Assembly: GCA_020744425.1 (NCBI GenBank) | Contig: JAGMUV010000008.1 | Span: 868,001 to 932,000 of the forward strand | Length of the DNA stretch: 64,000 nt | Direction of reading: 5' to 3' | From: Dactylonectria macrodidyma | Lineage: Eukaryota; Ascomycota; Sordariomycetes; Hypocreales; Nectriaceae | In this document: positions 32,930 through 44,871 of the stretch, piece by piece | Layout: each line of letters starts with the position of its first letter | Position numbering within the stretch: the first letter of the stretch is position 1 | The notes under the pieces: model-generated | Database searches by the model: none | What the model was told of the DNA's origin: nothing | What the model saw: only the letters and a program-made list of their open reading frames with translations | Program-made: the position numbers and the translations under genes

Positions 32930-33864
32930 TTAAAACCTCAACTTTCGTTCCCCTCTCTGAGCCCGCCAGTGGTTGGTCCCCTCTAATAACTCGGTGCATC
33001 CTTCCAAAAGCCACCCCCATTTCTTCAAAAATGGCACGGTTGCCTCCCACCCGCGGGGATCCCATGGTTCACCCCAGACAATCAAAGACACGTTGTCCCT
33101 GTCACGAGAAGCATCAAACTCGGCCATGTCGAAGCATAGATCGCCGTCGTCCATGGTTTCTGCCGCGTAGCAGAGCCAGATGATTCTGTCTCGCAGCTTT
33201 GGCCAGGGAAATAGGTCGACCCACGGATGATGTGGCGTCGACAGCTGCAGCGTCGTCGGGGCTAGGCCACGGGGATACTGTGCCGCCATCCCCGCCGCTG
33301 AGATGACATTGCAAGGATTCAAAGCGTTCTCCAGACTAGCATCGCCGAATGGGGAGACTGAGTCGCAGAAGAGCCAAAGATTGGATTGGCCTAAGGCTTC
33401 CGAGTTGCGGTGTAAGGCGTGGAAGATGTTGATCTGCATAATGCTCAACAGCCTCTCGGGATGTCTGTGCCGTGCCATGTACTCTGCCTGCGCCTCCTGT
33501 GACATCCGCAAAATCCTTTGCACCCTCCCGTCCACTTCTTTCCCGGCCTCCGAGTTGGAGGGTACATGCAGGGTTTCCCTGGACGCTGTCACTGGTACCT
33601 CGACCAGAGCTTGGCTTGGCCCTTCCTGCCGCTTCCTCCTCCCTAGAAGCAATAATAGTTAGAGCCTGAACTGAGCGTTGCAGTCTAGTCTGGATTAGTA
33701 GACTTACTACGAGCCCGTTGGTTGAGACGATTTTGCAGCTTTCTTCTCGCAGCTGTGCTCGTCACCCCAGCCCAGTCTTCTTCTAGCGTCTGCATCTGAG
33801 ACTGGTGAGGCATTTGCTGCAGGACGAGGCCTACATGCTGATCAGGGGGGCATTTTTCATCCAT
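32930..33864 (-). CDS. bZIP-type regulator with DUF3425 domain
   Basis: Exons 33864-33708 and 33642-32930 are joined over a 65-bp intron (GTAAGT donor, cttctag acceptor) into 289 residues. The join completes the basic region, RRKLQNRLNQRARRRRKR (about 41-58), matching the AP1-like bZIP basic motif N-x3-Q-R-A-x-R-x-R-K. A recognisable leucine zipper is weak or absent. Residues about 110-285 form the DUF3425 domain of fungal bZIP-related proteins, with WLFCDSVSPFG and WGEPWDPRGWEAT as landmarks. Such proteins are nuclear DNA-binding regulators, many next to stress or secondary-metabolism genes. Here no biosynthetic cluster is visible. Its promoter side faces the 3' end of the CHAT-NLR gene. Confidence 0.88.
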
Positions 33865-34307
33865 AACTTGAATCGGCTGCTCGCGTCATCTGAGAATGCA
33901 GTTGTGATGTCTGGGGCTACTTGAAGGGGGGTTCGCTTTGTTTTTGTATGTACCCTGCTGACAGGCGTTAAACCTTATGCGCTACTGCATGCAACCTGCT
34001 GACAACCGCTAAGCCTAATATGTGGTAACTAAGATGCTAGTCGTTAATCGGCTCTGGGGTTGACCCCGCCTGTGACGGCATAAAGCCAGTACCCCTAGTC
34101 CACGGAATACCTCCTTTACCATTACTTCCGTACTGCATTTTTCACTCTTCTCACAAGCTCATTACAGTGGCTAACCTATCCTTACCCATTCCACTCCGCA
34201 TAATAGACACACGCAATATTCCCCGCATATCCTCGCTATTTAATCGCCTCGTATGACGGCATTACTACGAGGGCCATGTCGTCCTAAGTGCCTATTGGTC
34301 GAGGGTG
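33865..34307. other. Promoter stretch of the bZIP gene / 3' flank of the CHAT-NLR gene
   Basis: About 440 bp with a small direct repeat of the words ctgctgacaggcgttaa and ctgctgacaaccgctaa near 33.95-34.02 kb. No gene is seen. Confidence 0.4.
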
Positions 34308-37300
34308 TCAGAGTTGTGTATCTCTCTTCAAGTTAGAAACGTCACTCACCTTCCTCTCCCACTTCGGAAGAAAGGTAAAGCCAGTGCAGTCCTCGTCCTT
34401 TCCAAATACGACACGTTCCGCCTCCCTATATAAGGGCTCATCTTCCCCCCTCCCAGCCCTAGCAGTTATCTCTTCCATGTGCGTGTTTAGGGCACCGGAA
34501 ATATCTTTCAGGAGCTCACATAGTTGATCTATTGGAGCTCCAGTCACTTCTGTGATGAAAATCAGTCTATCTTTCCGCTCATCTGATGACTTGCAAAAGA
34601 TGGTAGACAGGAAACACAAGTATAAACGTTCGAAGAGGGTGCCGTCCCTTTCCTCCTCCAGCATGTCCTGACACGCGTTCAAGCCAACACCTCTCTCGGC
34701 GTCTAGTTGATCGACGTTGAAGAGGGCAGCCATGATGGTCCTTGTTAGACTGCGATCGTAACGGATCATGGCAAGCTCAACAAGCCAGGGGAAAGCGAGT
34801 GGATGACATTCTCGTCCCGGAATCGGCTCTCCGCCATAGTGTAATAGCCCGTTCAGGATCGCGAGGAGGAAAATCCTGTGTGTTGGGGAATTTCCTTCGA
34901 AACTGCAAAGGTCGTATGCTTTCATTAGATATTCCTGGCATTGGACCGTCTTGTTCAAGTTGCCGGCTGCCCATGCTGCCCAGTTGAATAGTACGGCGAG
35001 CTGCAGTTCCTTGCCATTTCGTACCTGTCGGGACTTGGAGAATAGTCCCGGCTCACTATCGCGAAGCAAGTTGATCGTGGTCTGCAGATGCACCAGCGCG
35101 TCGGCCCAGTTTTCTCCCTTGACTGCCCCTTGAGCCATCCCAACTAGCGTCTTGATTTGCCCGCCCTCGTCACCGAGCTCCTGCAGTCGACCGAGATTGC
35201 TGAGCATCGCGGAATCGAGAGCGGAATCCATGCCAACGCGAGGCCTGGATAAACTCATCAAGTCAGTAGCGGTGCTGGGATGAACATTCTCGAATGCGGC
35301 TGGATCCCCCTGGTTCATACCCATTAGGGCGGCGAAAGATGGAATGGGCTGGCGGTAGTCCTCCCGAAAGGCGTCGTAAAGCCTCCCTACTTCCTTGGTG
35401 TTCCTGGACAGTGTTGCGACTGATTGCTCTGAAGCCGGTTGAGCACCTTGATTCGCATTGGCTAGAGAGACAAGTTCAGAGAGCATTCTGGACGTTGCTA
35501 GACCGTATTGTCCCACCGTGTCTGAAGGAGAGGACGTCGAGAAGTTGCTGGTTGCTGCTTGGAGCTGGGCTGCTGCAGATTCCAAGTCGGGCCAGTCTCG
35601 CGGACCAAGTGATGCCAGAGAAGAGAGTAATTGGATTTGCCCCGCCATGTTGAGGGTGTCCTGGTCAGTCTGATCCTGCGAAAACCAGTGATTGAAGCCC
35701 TGAAATAGACTCTCCGTCTTCTTCAGCTGGAGGCGGAAATCATCCGATGTGCTGCTTCTAAAAAAGTAGTACCGACTTAGGGCCAGCGAGCCGCCGACGG
35801 CAGTACGGGAAGAGACGCAAGAGTCCCCGTTGATGGGTTTTCTATTGCCTCCTAGCTCCAAGCTATGTCTGTAGCACAGTCCACAAAAGTCTATCATGGA
35901 CGTTCGGTCATACTGCGCCAGATACTGCTTCAAAAGATCCACGAGGACAAGGCGCTTCGCGTTGTTGAATCCTGGTGGAGGGCACGGCGTAAGCTCGCCA
36001 GCAAACTGTATCAGGCGCCATGGCATGACCGGGTGCCACCGCTTAGGGCCCCAGCTGATACAAATCCTGACAGCCGAGTAGCAATTCAGGAAGTCTTCTT
36101 GCAGGGCGCTGGCAGCTTTATCGGGGTAGGCTTGCGGCCCGGATCCGGTACCCAACAACACGCTGAGCGGGTTTTGGGCCATCCACTTTTCGCTCATTGA
36201 GCGGTACTGTCCGAGGAAAGCCTCGTAGGCTCGTTCCAGACTAAGTATATCCTTGGTTTCTGGAAGTTGTAGGACATGCTGCAACGTGAAGGGCAGAAGG
36301 GGATGCACCGACCAATAGACGTCATTGTGGTCGAAAATCAGTCCGTCGTTACGAAGGCTGTTAATGAGATTGTTCCACTCGTAATAGCCGCCGGACCTGA
36401 AGGGCAGATTAGTCGATGCCCCCGAGAGCAAAGTGCGCATGAGGAAGTCCAGCTGTCCGTCCCCGAACGGGGTTGGATTGTCCGGGAGGACACCGAGGAG
36501 AACAAGTCTGTCATGAAGGTCGTCGGAGGATTTCCGAAGGCGCCTTATGTTAGGGGCTAGCGAGAGAAGAGCAATTCGCTCTTCATTCGTTCTCAAAGTC
36601 GCAAGTCGAGACTTAAGATACTCAACCAGCCTCCTTGCAGGAGGGTGTGCCTGCATTGCCTCGAAGCCCCCGCCACATACGAGATGGGTAAAAACAGTTT
36701 CGGGAGTGGCGTCTAGGTGCGCTCCAAGCCAATTCCCCGTCATGACTGCCAGGAGAGGGAGGTTCCCGGTGATTGCCATGCATTGCTGGAAGAAGGCTCG
36801 GTCGGAGACGGTCTGAAGATCGAATGTCCTCCGCGACTTGGCCGTAGCGAGAGCAAGTTCGTGTGTGGCATTGTCACTAAGAGTTGGCAGTTCGAGAGGT
36901 GGGAAGTCTACTCCTTGTTAGCGGACTAGGCTCAGTCTGACACTACATGAGCTGACCTCACCTAAAGTCGTCTCATTCCATTTGCCGAGGGCAATTACAA
37001 CGAATGTCTTCTTCTCATCAATCTGTTGGAGGAATTCGACAAAGTCTTTCTTCTCCTGTTCGTTCATGCTTTGGATCTGTTGGTCTACCTGGTCGATGAC
37101 CAGGAGGCATCTGTTTTCGCTCATCCATTTGAGGGCTCCTTGAATCACCTGGTCTGGGTCGACCTGTTGAGAACTGTCTTTGATATTGGCTTGTTGGTGG
37201 ATGGTGTATGCAACTGAGAATGGCGTCAGCTTCCCGGGCTTGTCGTGCCACAGCACAACGTCGATGAAGTTTGTAGCCTTCCACCAACGAGACGCATGTT

Positions 37301-38708
37301 GGAGGAAATGCGTCTTCCCGCAGCCCAGCACGCCAGTCAGCTCAATTATGCTGGATTGTAGGGTCAAGGTCGTCTCCACCCGAAGAAGGTCGAAATCTCT
37401 TCCAACCATCACGGTCCGTGATTCAGGTCCAGGCTTGTCTCGTGAGGTTCCGAGTGTCCTGGTCGTCACACCAGTACCCGCCGGCAGGAGGGAGGATTCC
37501 TCGGTTTGTATGTCCTGCTCGTATAGAACAGGAATGAGGTAGTCGTCCACCTCCACTTCGACGGACAGCACCGCGGTTCTGGTTCTAATGGTGTGAAGTC
37601 GGCGCCTTGTGTGGTACATTGCTGAAAAGGGATCCATTCTCGAAACAAAGAGATTCCTGTACAGGTGCTCCAACAGTGGAGGTGCCGAAGAAGTTAGAAG
37701 CTTCTTCCTCATTCCTACGACATATGGTATGCCCTGTTGGAGGAGGGCGGCTGCGAGATCTGCCGAGACTCCATGCCCGGCTCGGGCCGAGTCACATGCG
37801 TTCATGATGACCATAGACACGTGGTGCTGGGCCAATAGTTTTCCGATCCGTTTGGAATCTACGGACGAAAGGCGACCGTTGTCGTCCTTTGATAGGAAGC
37901 TGAGATATGATCTTCAATCCGGGATTGATGTCAGTAAATACTAGGTTTCGTAGCGGGCATATATCTGATAGGTATGTATTGCTTACGTCCCATTCGACAC
38001 CGATCCATGACAGTCAAAATGAACTATCGTCGACGCGTCGGGGTCAGAATTGTCCTTCAGAGCACGCTTTAAGGCGTTAAAGGTGCCAGGGCGGACGAGA
38101 TGTAGTGTCGTCTGCGAAGAGTCTGGAAGCGCCGAGATGATGCGAGACACCACTCGCGAAACCAACGTGTAGGACACATCCTCCTCCTCGTCAGTGATGC
38201 TTCTTGCGGTAAGCAAAAAGAGTTGAATCTTCTTTCGCGTAACAAGAGGGGAAGAAATTGGGGCGGTAGTCTGGCGGCCGCCGATTTGCCTGCGGATAAA
38301 GATCTTGACCTCGTCTAGATACTCCAGAGACTCCCAATGGATACGGTGCAGAGATCCTTCGTCAGGTGGTGCGGTTATCAGCAGAACGATGGGTTGGTTG
38401 GCCGTCCCGGCCGGCAAGACGGCGTAGATAGACTCGCGAAGCTGCCCAAACACTTTTTGCGCGTAGTTGGCAATCTTCTGGTGAACATTGACGGCCCTCC
38501 CCTTCTCGAAAGGCTGGCTCAACGCATACTCCTCTAGCGCCCATTTGAGGTCCTCCTCATCGTCGTCCGTGAATGGGTCTGTCAACTTGGCTGTAGCTAG
38601 GGAATCGCCTCGGCTTATTTTTAACTCCCATGAGCGCGTAGATGCTTCGTATGGGGGGAGATGCTCGATGGTGACCGCGAAGCGATCAGATGCAGAGGGC
38701 TCTTCCAT
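34308..38708 (-). CDS. CHAT-protease / NTPase NLR-like protein
   Basis: Exons 38708-37987, 37911-36962 and 36907-34308 (introns of 75 and 54 bp, phases checked) give 1423 residues. Residues about 100-375 form a CHAT domain, a caspase/separase-like cysteine protease: His234 in HFDCHG and Cys280 in MNACDSARAG are the catalytic dyad. A STAND-type NTPase follows, with P-loop GVLGCGKT (434-441) and Walker B LLVIDQVD (510-517). The last ~850 residues are helix-rich without clear repeats and may be a degenerate TPR-like sensor. This is the effector-NTPase-sensor layout of fungal NLR-like proteins. It is divergently transcribed from the gasdermin-like gene, its most likely substrate. The start is the first ATG in frame (MEEPSAS). 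The domains are seen directly; the partner is inferred from context. Confidence 0.88.
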
Positions 38709-39246
38709 CGGCAACGACCTGGAGCATGCCCCAAGATTCGTAGTGGGTCGAAATGGAGACTTCAACAACAGACTGAATCAGGAATTCTACTTAGAGAGTA
38801 GCTAGCATAAAATAGAGCAGAGACTCTCCAAAATATTCGGGAGCAACGCAAACTGAAGGCGATTTCGGATGTGAGACCCCCAAGGAGGGTCGTTCCGAGC
38901 CGGTGTTCGCCCCTTTAGCATGCATTGCTACAAAGTATATTTGGGCCTAGAATTCGCGCCACAGCGCCTCATTGGCACCCTGCTGCCCAATGATTCCCGA
39001 CAACTCGTCAAGCCTTTTCAGGGGTATTTCAGCTCCAGTCTCAGGTCAAGCCAGCTAGGCTAAGCGCTCTTTTCTTTTCTCAGCGCTTACACAGCCTTGC
39101 CCGTTGGCTTCTTGCTTGGTTAGCGCATTTTCTGCCTACCTCAGTTTCGTAACTTAGGCTCCCTTCCATAATACACACAGCCCTGGCGATCCGTATCGCC
39201 AACCGTTCCATCGTTGGGAAGAAACACATTTATTATCACTTAAGTC
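38709..39246. promoter_or_regulatory. Shared 538-bp divergent promoter of the CHAT-NLR and gasdermin-like genes
   Basis: The two start codons face away from each other with only 538 bp between them, so both promoters must lie here. The right half is CT-rich and ends in an A-rich stretch before the ATG at 39247. Coregulation is inferred from the arrangement. Confidence 0.6.
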
Positions 39247-40104
39247 ATGAAAAGACGAACTTGGGCTGTCTTCGACGAAGACATTGCAGCCTCGCAAGGG
39301 CTGAAACTCCTTGGATGCATTGTTTCAGATGTCCGCCGTCCATTGGACAACTTCTGTCCAGCGCTCAATGCAGAGGACATGCGAGACTACATGCACGATG
39401 CCACGATAGGTATCAAGAGCGAGCCGAATTTGCGACTCTCTCTCAACACCATCAAGTCGAGTCGTGCCGCTGGCATGCTAGCGAGCCTTCTCAACCTCGA
39501 CATTGGCTCAGAGCAGAAAGAATCCTACGAGCTGACGACTGCGCTTGCAAAAACGTTCCAGGTGCAGCAGCACCAGAATTTATGGACAAAGGCGCTCAGC
39601 TCGCACGGCGACCAGGTCCGAGCCTTCGCCCGATCGTCGGCGGGCCAGAAGGGGCTCTACTTCTTGGTGGGCATCAGAACGGCCATGCGCCCTGAGATGA
39701 CTCGTACAAACTTGGATAGTTCATCTGGACACGGCACCACGGCTCTGGAGCAGGCTCTAGGCGCGCCTGTTCCACTAACCGGCAAGGTGGGCGTCGATCT
39801 CGGCTTCACCACCACCCAGTCCACCGTCCTCTCATCGACAGTCCGCGGCGAGAGGGCTTATGCCGCCGAGTACTGCAAGCTGAAGTGGACTGCAAAAGGC
39901 ATTGTGCTGGAGCCTAGGGGCAAGTTGCGTCTGCGCCGGGAGCTCGTGCAGGGTGATGTCGTCGCCTTTGGCAAGAGAAAGCTCGCCTTCTCGGGGGGCG
40001 CGGATGATAGCGATGACGAAGAGGAAGACGAAGAGAGCGACGACGACACAAGTGAAGATGACGAGGTTGGGAGCTTGGCTGATACTGAATACGTACTTAA
40101 TTGA
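39247..40104 (+). CDS. Putative gasdermin-like pore-forming protein
   Basis: An intronless 285-residue protein without signal peptide. The size is that of fungal gasdermin-like proteins such as HET-Q1 and RCD-1. Segments near the N-terminus (LKLLGCIVSD, about 19-28), in the middle (GLYFLVGIRTAM, about 137-148) and at AYAAEYCKLKW look like the amphipathic strands and conserved blocks of that family; this is resemblance by eye, not a search. Residues about 252-273 are almost all Asp/Glu/Ser and lead into a 12-residue end, giving a C-terminal tail that could be inhibitory and removable. Its neighbour is a CHAT-protease NLR across a shared promoter, the arrangement reported for fungal gasdermins and their activating proteases. 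Alternatively it could be an unrelated fungal protein of unknown fold. The role as a cell-death executioner is inferred. Confidence 0.6.
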   Translation: MKRRTWAVFDEDIAASQGLKLLGCIVSDVRRPLDNFCPALNAEDMRDYMHDATIGIKSEPNLRLSLNTIKSSRAAGMLASLLNLDIGSEQKESYELTTALAKTFQVQQHQNLWTKALSSHGDQVRAFARSSAGQKGLYFLVGIRTAMRPEMTRTNLDSSSGHGTTALEQALGAPVPLTGKVGVDLGFTTTQSTVLSSTVRGERAYAAEYCKLKWTAKGIVLEPRGKLRLRRELVQGDVVAFGKRKLAFSGGADDSDDEEEDEESDDDTSEDDEVGSLADTEYVLN

Positions 40105-42311
40105 GAACTGCGTGTATTTACTAAGTACACACTTCATATCTCGGATCTATTACCTTAACTAATCTTTGTTCTCTCCTTATTGTTTATCTAAGACTATGTA
40201 GAACCCATTACTGTCAGGACCGTAGTCCAGGACGAGATGGAAAGCCCTGAAATGCTGAGTCGCCGTCCAAAATGGCGTAGCATCACTTGTGTGGGAGAGA
40301 GGCGGGGTGGTGCAGGTTCCAAGGTAGACCGAGCTGATGTGGAAACATGTGGCTACGGTGAAGGCGTCACATCAGGATTGCTTGCCGCTGTGGCTGATAG
40401 ATCTATTGATTTCATCGCATACTATGTACGGCACAGCGCGCGATCGTGGGCGGCATTGGTCGCGATAGGTTGCAGTGTGGCACCCAAGCTGACCTAAAGC
40501 TGAACCATCGGCCACCACTACGAATTTTACACGGGCACGTGGCGGAGCCATTGAATGGAGCTGAAGACACACAAGAACACTCGTACCGCCCAGAGCAATC
40601 CCAGCACAAGCGGGGTGAGGCCGTTCCTCCCCGCATGGGACGGTGCCATCAACCATTTACAACGCAGCGCTTGTGGAACTTTTTATCAGTGGGTGAGGCG
40701 AATTGTAGATGAAATCCGGCTCCTCTATTGCTCGAATGGATATGACAGGGAGATCCGATCCCATGAATCTATCACAGAGCTTTTATGTGATGGCGGAGCT
40801 GAACGACACGGTGGGTAAGATACTCCATGCCTCGGCAATGCTCCTGAAATGTCCATAAAGAGGCAACCAATAGCCTGCTTAACGTATCTGTGGCGCGCTG
40901 TGTAGACAAGTTGTAAGCCAGTAATTAGTGGTGAACCGTATCTATCTGCCTAGAGGTTGGGGACCCGGAAATGAGTTTAATATTGTTAGGTACTAAGCTA
41001 TTTTGACCAAGAGGTGAGCAGAGCTAATTATCAGCTAAGACTAAACTGAGCTGAGAACAGACGCTGTAAAAGTTGAGTTTTCGATTCTGTTTTAAAACAC
41101 TGTTGGACCCGATGCGGTCAATTCGATCTTTCCAGTGTGGTAAGGCCCCAGTGCAGGTGCTCCAGTGACGTTAAGCTAATTAAACAACAAAGGCTCAAAG
41201 GTGCCCTAGTCCTCCTAGCTTTGGCAGTGGAAGTCCCACCAATTCCCCGCACTACACAAAGCGACACTACGCTAATCGAAGTCGCCCCAAGACTGCTGGT
41301 CATTCATGTTGCATAATGCGTACCGCTCTGTAGGAAAGCGGTGCCTACGTAGCCCGATCATCACACCTATAACTAATCATAAACAGGCAAGGTTGCAGAA
41401 GGAGATCAAGGCTTTAGTTATATAAAAGAGAAAACGGATGACTTTTAGAAGACTGCACAGAACTAAATGTCTATGAAATATGCAGTAGCTGCAACGTTTG
41501 TACTTGGCTCGCTCGTCCACGAAGTGGTATCTTGAGTTATGCAATCCCGCAAACAAATTCATATACGGGCTGAGAGAGCTATTGTGAGTTTGAGGCTCCC
41601 TCCTAGCAGTTGAGACTTTAATACTCATCGCGCATCCCAGAAGGAGACTATTTGGGAAACTAGAAGCCTGAGGCTATTTGCGTATCTTTAGTTTTTAAGC
41701 CCGAGTACTAAGATTTTTGAACACAATCCCTCATCCTGGACCATGCTGCTGAAATCTGAGGAATGTTGTTCACTTCATTTCTGCGTCAGACTTGGGGCCA
41801 AACTGGGGCCGTTTACTGGGTGACAAACTGACTTATGCATATTTCGTGTAGACGGACCCGAATACCGCAGCAGATTGATTGGAGGAGTCAATTTCCCCTG
41901 TGCGGGGGATCAGCGCTCTATGGTTCGACTCTAAACGAGCACAGAATCCTCGCCTTTCTTTCTCAGTCGACAATCCTTGCCTAGTCCCCCCAACGCAGTG
42001 CATTTAAAGTCGATCGCGTGAAAAGGCACCGAACCTGTTTTCTTTCTGGGTAAATGCCAGAAAACTCCCACCAATGAGGGTATTATTGCTGCGAACCTCG
42101 ATGCTAGGAATCCAAGCCCCCCCGCACAATGGGAATTACCAGCTTGCGGGGCTTGTGCCTTTTATCCGCGAGGAAGTTTATCAGATGCGCATGAGTGAAT
42201 TCAACCGCTTCTTCGACTCGAAGGAAAGAACGTAGACGGGTTCCCAATACATTCTTTGTCAGCACAACCGAGCGACTGGGTTCTAGAATCTATCTTGCAG
42301 CCAAAGTCATC
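40105..42311. other. Non-coding stretch
   Basis: About 2.2 kb with no coding signal. Direct words such as gagctgag/aagctga recur near 41.0-41.1 kb but form no clean repeat. The right end is the promoter of the six-hairpin glycosidase gene. Confidence 0.4.
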
Positions 42312-44871
42312 ATGATTGTCATATCAACCCTTTGCTGCGTGCTTGTGGCTTCTCTTGTTGATGCCAAAATCGACAGGTGAGGTGTAATTTTCTCACGTCG
42401 GCTGATCTCCAACTCACACAATCAAGGCGTCGTATCGTGTCAGACAATAATGTCGTGCGCACCAAGCTTATTGACAGGGCGACAACACCTCTTCAGGTTG
42501 GCAATGGTGACTTTGCGTTTTCCGTCGACACCACAGGAATGCAGACGTATCTTCCATTTAACACAATGTCTGTTTGGGCCTGGCATAACGATACAATACC
42601 GAAGAGCAGGTACGGTTGCACTCCCAAGTTCTGACGGCTGTTTAAATGCTGCTAAAACCAGCCCGAATAAAGCAGCATCGGTGACTACACGGGAGTTCCT
42701 GTTTTGACACACGGACGCAATGTGTCATACGAAATCCCGGACCCAGAGCTTCCTGAGGTGACTCAGTGGCTAATTGGAAACCCGAATCGTATTAACCTTG
42801 GTCGTATCGGGCTCAGATACAACAACGATACTCTCCAGGCAGGCCAGATCTCAAATACCCGCCAAGAGCTTGATCTCTGGAATGGGACGATCATTTCCAC
42901 ATTTGAAATCGCGGGCTCTCAAGTCAAAGTAGTAACTCAAGGCGACTTCGATTCTGACGCTGTCAGCTTCAACGTCGAATCTGAGCTCATTCGTTCAAAT
43001 AACCTCACGGTCGAGCTGGATTTCCCGTATCCACCAATTCATACCACGACCTACAAGTACGAAGTCTTTGCCGGCGTCTATACTTTCCCAGCCAATCACA
43101 CAACTGCCATCTCAAGTCGGCTCTCGAAAGACACGGCGCACATTCGCCACGAAATGCAGGAGACCAAATACTTTGTCAACTTGCGTTGGCCTAAGACATC
43201 TCCTCTATCGTTAAGCCGGTTGGAACCTGCAGACTCGGTTGCGATCACTGCCCACCGGTATGCACTTTCCCCAACATCGTATCGTGGTTCAAAGCCGACG
43301 CAGTTGTCTTTGACTGCCCATTTCTCAACTACCAAGAACGTTCCAGCACTCCCTAGTACCATTATGCAACAGAATCGTAAGGGTTGGAATAATTATTGGA
43401 AGCAAGGTGGGTTTATCGATCTTACAGAGTCTTCCAACCCCAACGCAACGGAGCTCCAGCGTCGCATCGTTCAGTCACAATACCACGTTCGAGTTAATAG
43501 CGCAGGTACTGGACAACCGCCACAAGAGAGTGGGCTCATGAATAATGGGTGGTATGGTGAGTAACCACAGATGCTTCTGGGACGACGCCTTGCTGAATAT
43601 CGAACTTGAATAGGCAAATTTCATATGGAGATGGTCGTTTGGCACTGTGCTCATTGGGTTTCGTGGCGCCGAGAAAAATACTTTCACAAAATCTTTCCAG
43701 CAATCTACGAGTCGCTTCTACCGACCGCATTCAGCCGAGCTAAGCGAATGGGATGGAGTGGCGCCAGATGGCCGAAAATGACTGAAGCGATCACTGGCCG
43801 GAGCTCTCCTGGTGGCATCAATGGATTTCTTCTGTGGCAACAGGTTTGTGTCTCTCGAAATAATCCTGAATTAGCATATACCGACTAATATGCAATATTT
43901 AAGCCGCATCCCATGTATTTGGCTGAATTGGCATACAAGACGAAGCCGACCAGGCAAACGCTCCAGCGTTGGGAACCCATTCTAGACGCTACAGCGGAAT
44001 ACATGGCCTCTTACGCATGGCATAACGAGTCTTCTGGACATTATGATCTTGGTCCTCCGTAAGGGTCCATTGCATAGAATATGTACGAGCCTCAGCTGAC
44101 CCGAAATAGCTCATACGGAGTCACGGAAAATACACCCCCAGCGCAGACTCTCAATCTCGCATATGAGGTCGCATATTGGCGATACGGCATTGATGTTGCC
44201 CGCAAATGGAAGAAGAAGCTAGGGAAATCCATCCCTCAGCACTGGACGGATGTCGCCAACAACCTCGCCAAGCCGCCGCAGATCGATGGCTTATACACGG
44301 TCTATGAAGGCCTCAACGCCTCTTGGTGGAAGGACCCTGCCCTTATTGGCGACCCGCGCAGCCTGAACATGCTGAAGGGAATATTGCCAAATACCTCTGC
44401 TGTCGATGAAGATGTTGCGCGACTGACTGCTGACAAGGTCTGGGATATCTGGCCTGACAACAAAATCCGTGGATGGGGCAGGCCAATCTTGGCCATCAAC
44501 TCAGCCCGGATCGGAAACCCAGAGAGGGCTATTCATCATTTGACAGCATACGACTACTGGAGGTTCGACGACGCTGGTGAGTTTCACCGTCATGTTTCAG
44601 TCCGCATTGCGATATACGACTCATCTGACTGCGTTCTAGGATTCGCCATTCGTGGTGGTGATGGAGGAACACCCCCTCCCTTTATGCCAGGCAATGCAGG
44701 GCTACTGTTGGCTGGTGAGTTTGCTTGCATCTCTGCAATATTTGACGGCTGATTATTTTTATAGTTGCGTACATGGCCGAAGGATGGGACGGATCATTCG
44801 GGCATGCTCCGGGCTTCCCGGATAATGCGGGGTGGGTGGTGAGGAAAGAGAATCTTCGCAAGGCATTGTAA
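42312..44871 (+). CDS. Secreted six-hairpin glycosidase-like protein
   Basis: Eight exons (42312-42376, 42427-42609, 42673-43556, 43614-43843, 43904-44058, 44110-44576, 44640-44714, 44765-44871) with seven introns of 50-63 bp give 721 residues. Every junction keeps the frame. A signal peptide (about 1-19, ending LVDA) is followed by a beta-sandwich half with PLQVGNGDFAFSVD and LPFNTMSVWAWHN, then a helical toroid half with NNGWYGKFHMEMVVWH, PGGINGFLLWQQPHPMYLAE and MPGNAGLLLAVAYMAEGW. This is the layout of fungal six-hairpin glycosidases related to GH65/GH95. Several N-glycosylation sequons support secretion. Substrate and catalytic residues are not assigned. Exon 3 has two possible acceptors three bases apart (AAGCAG). 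Confidence 0.88.

Noticed and set aside
39858..40130. Ser-rich open frame opposite the acidic tail
   Set aside because: It is the antisense shadow of the Asp/Glu-rich codons of the gasdermin-like gene.
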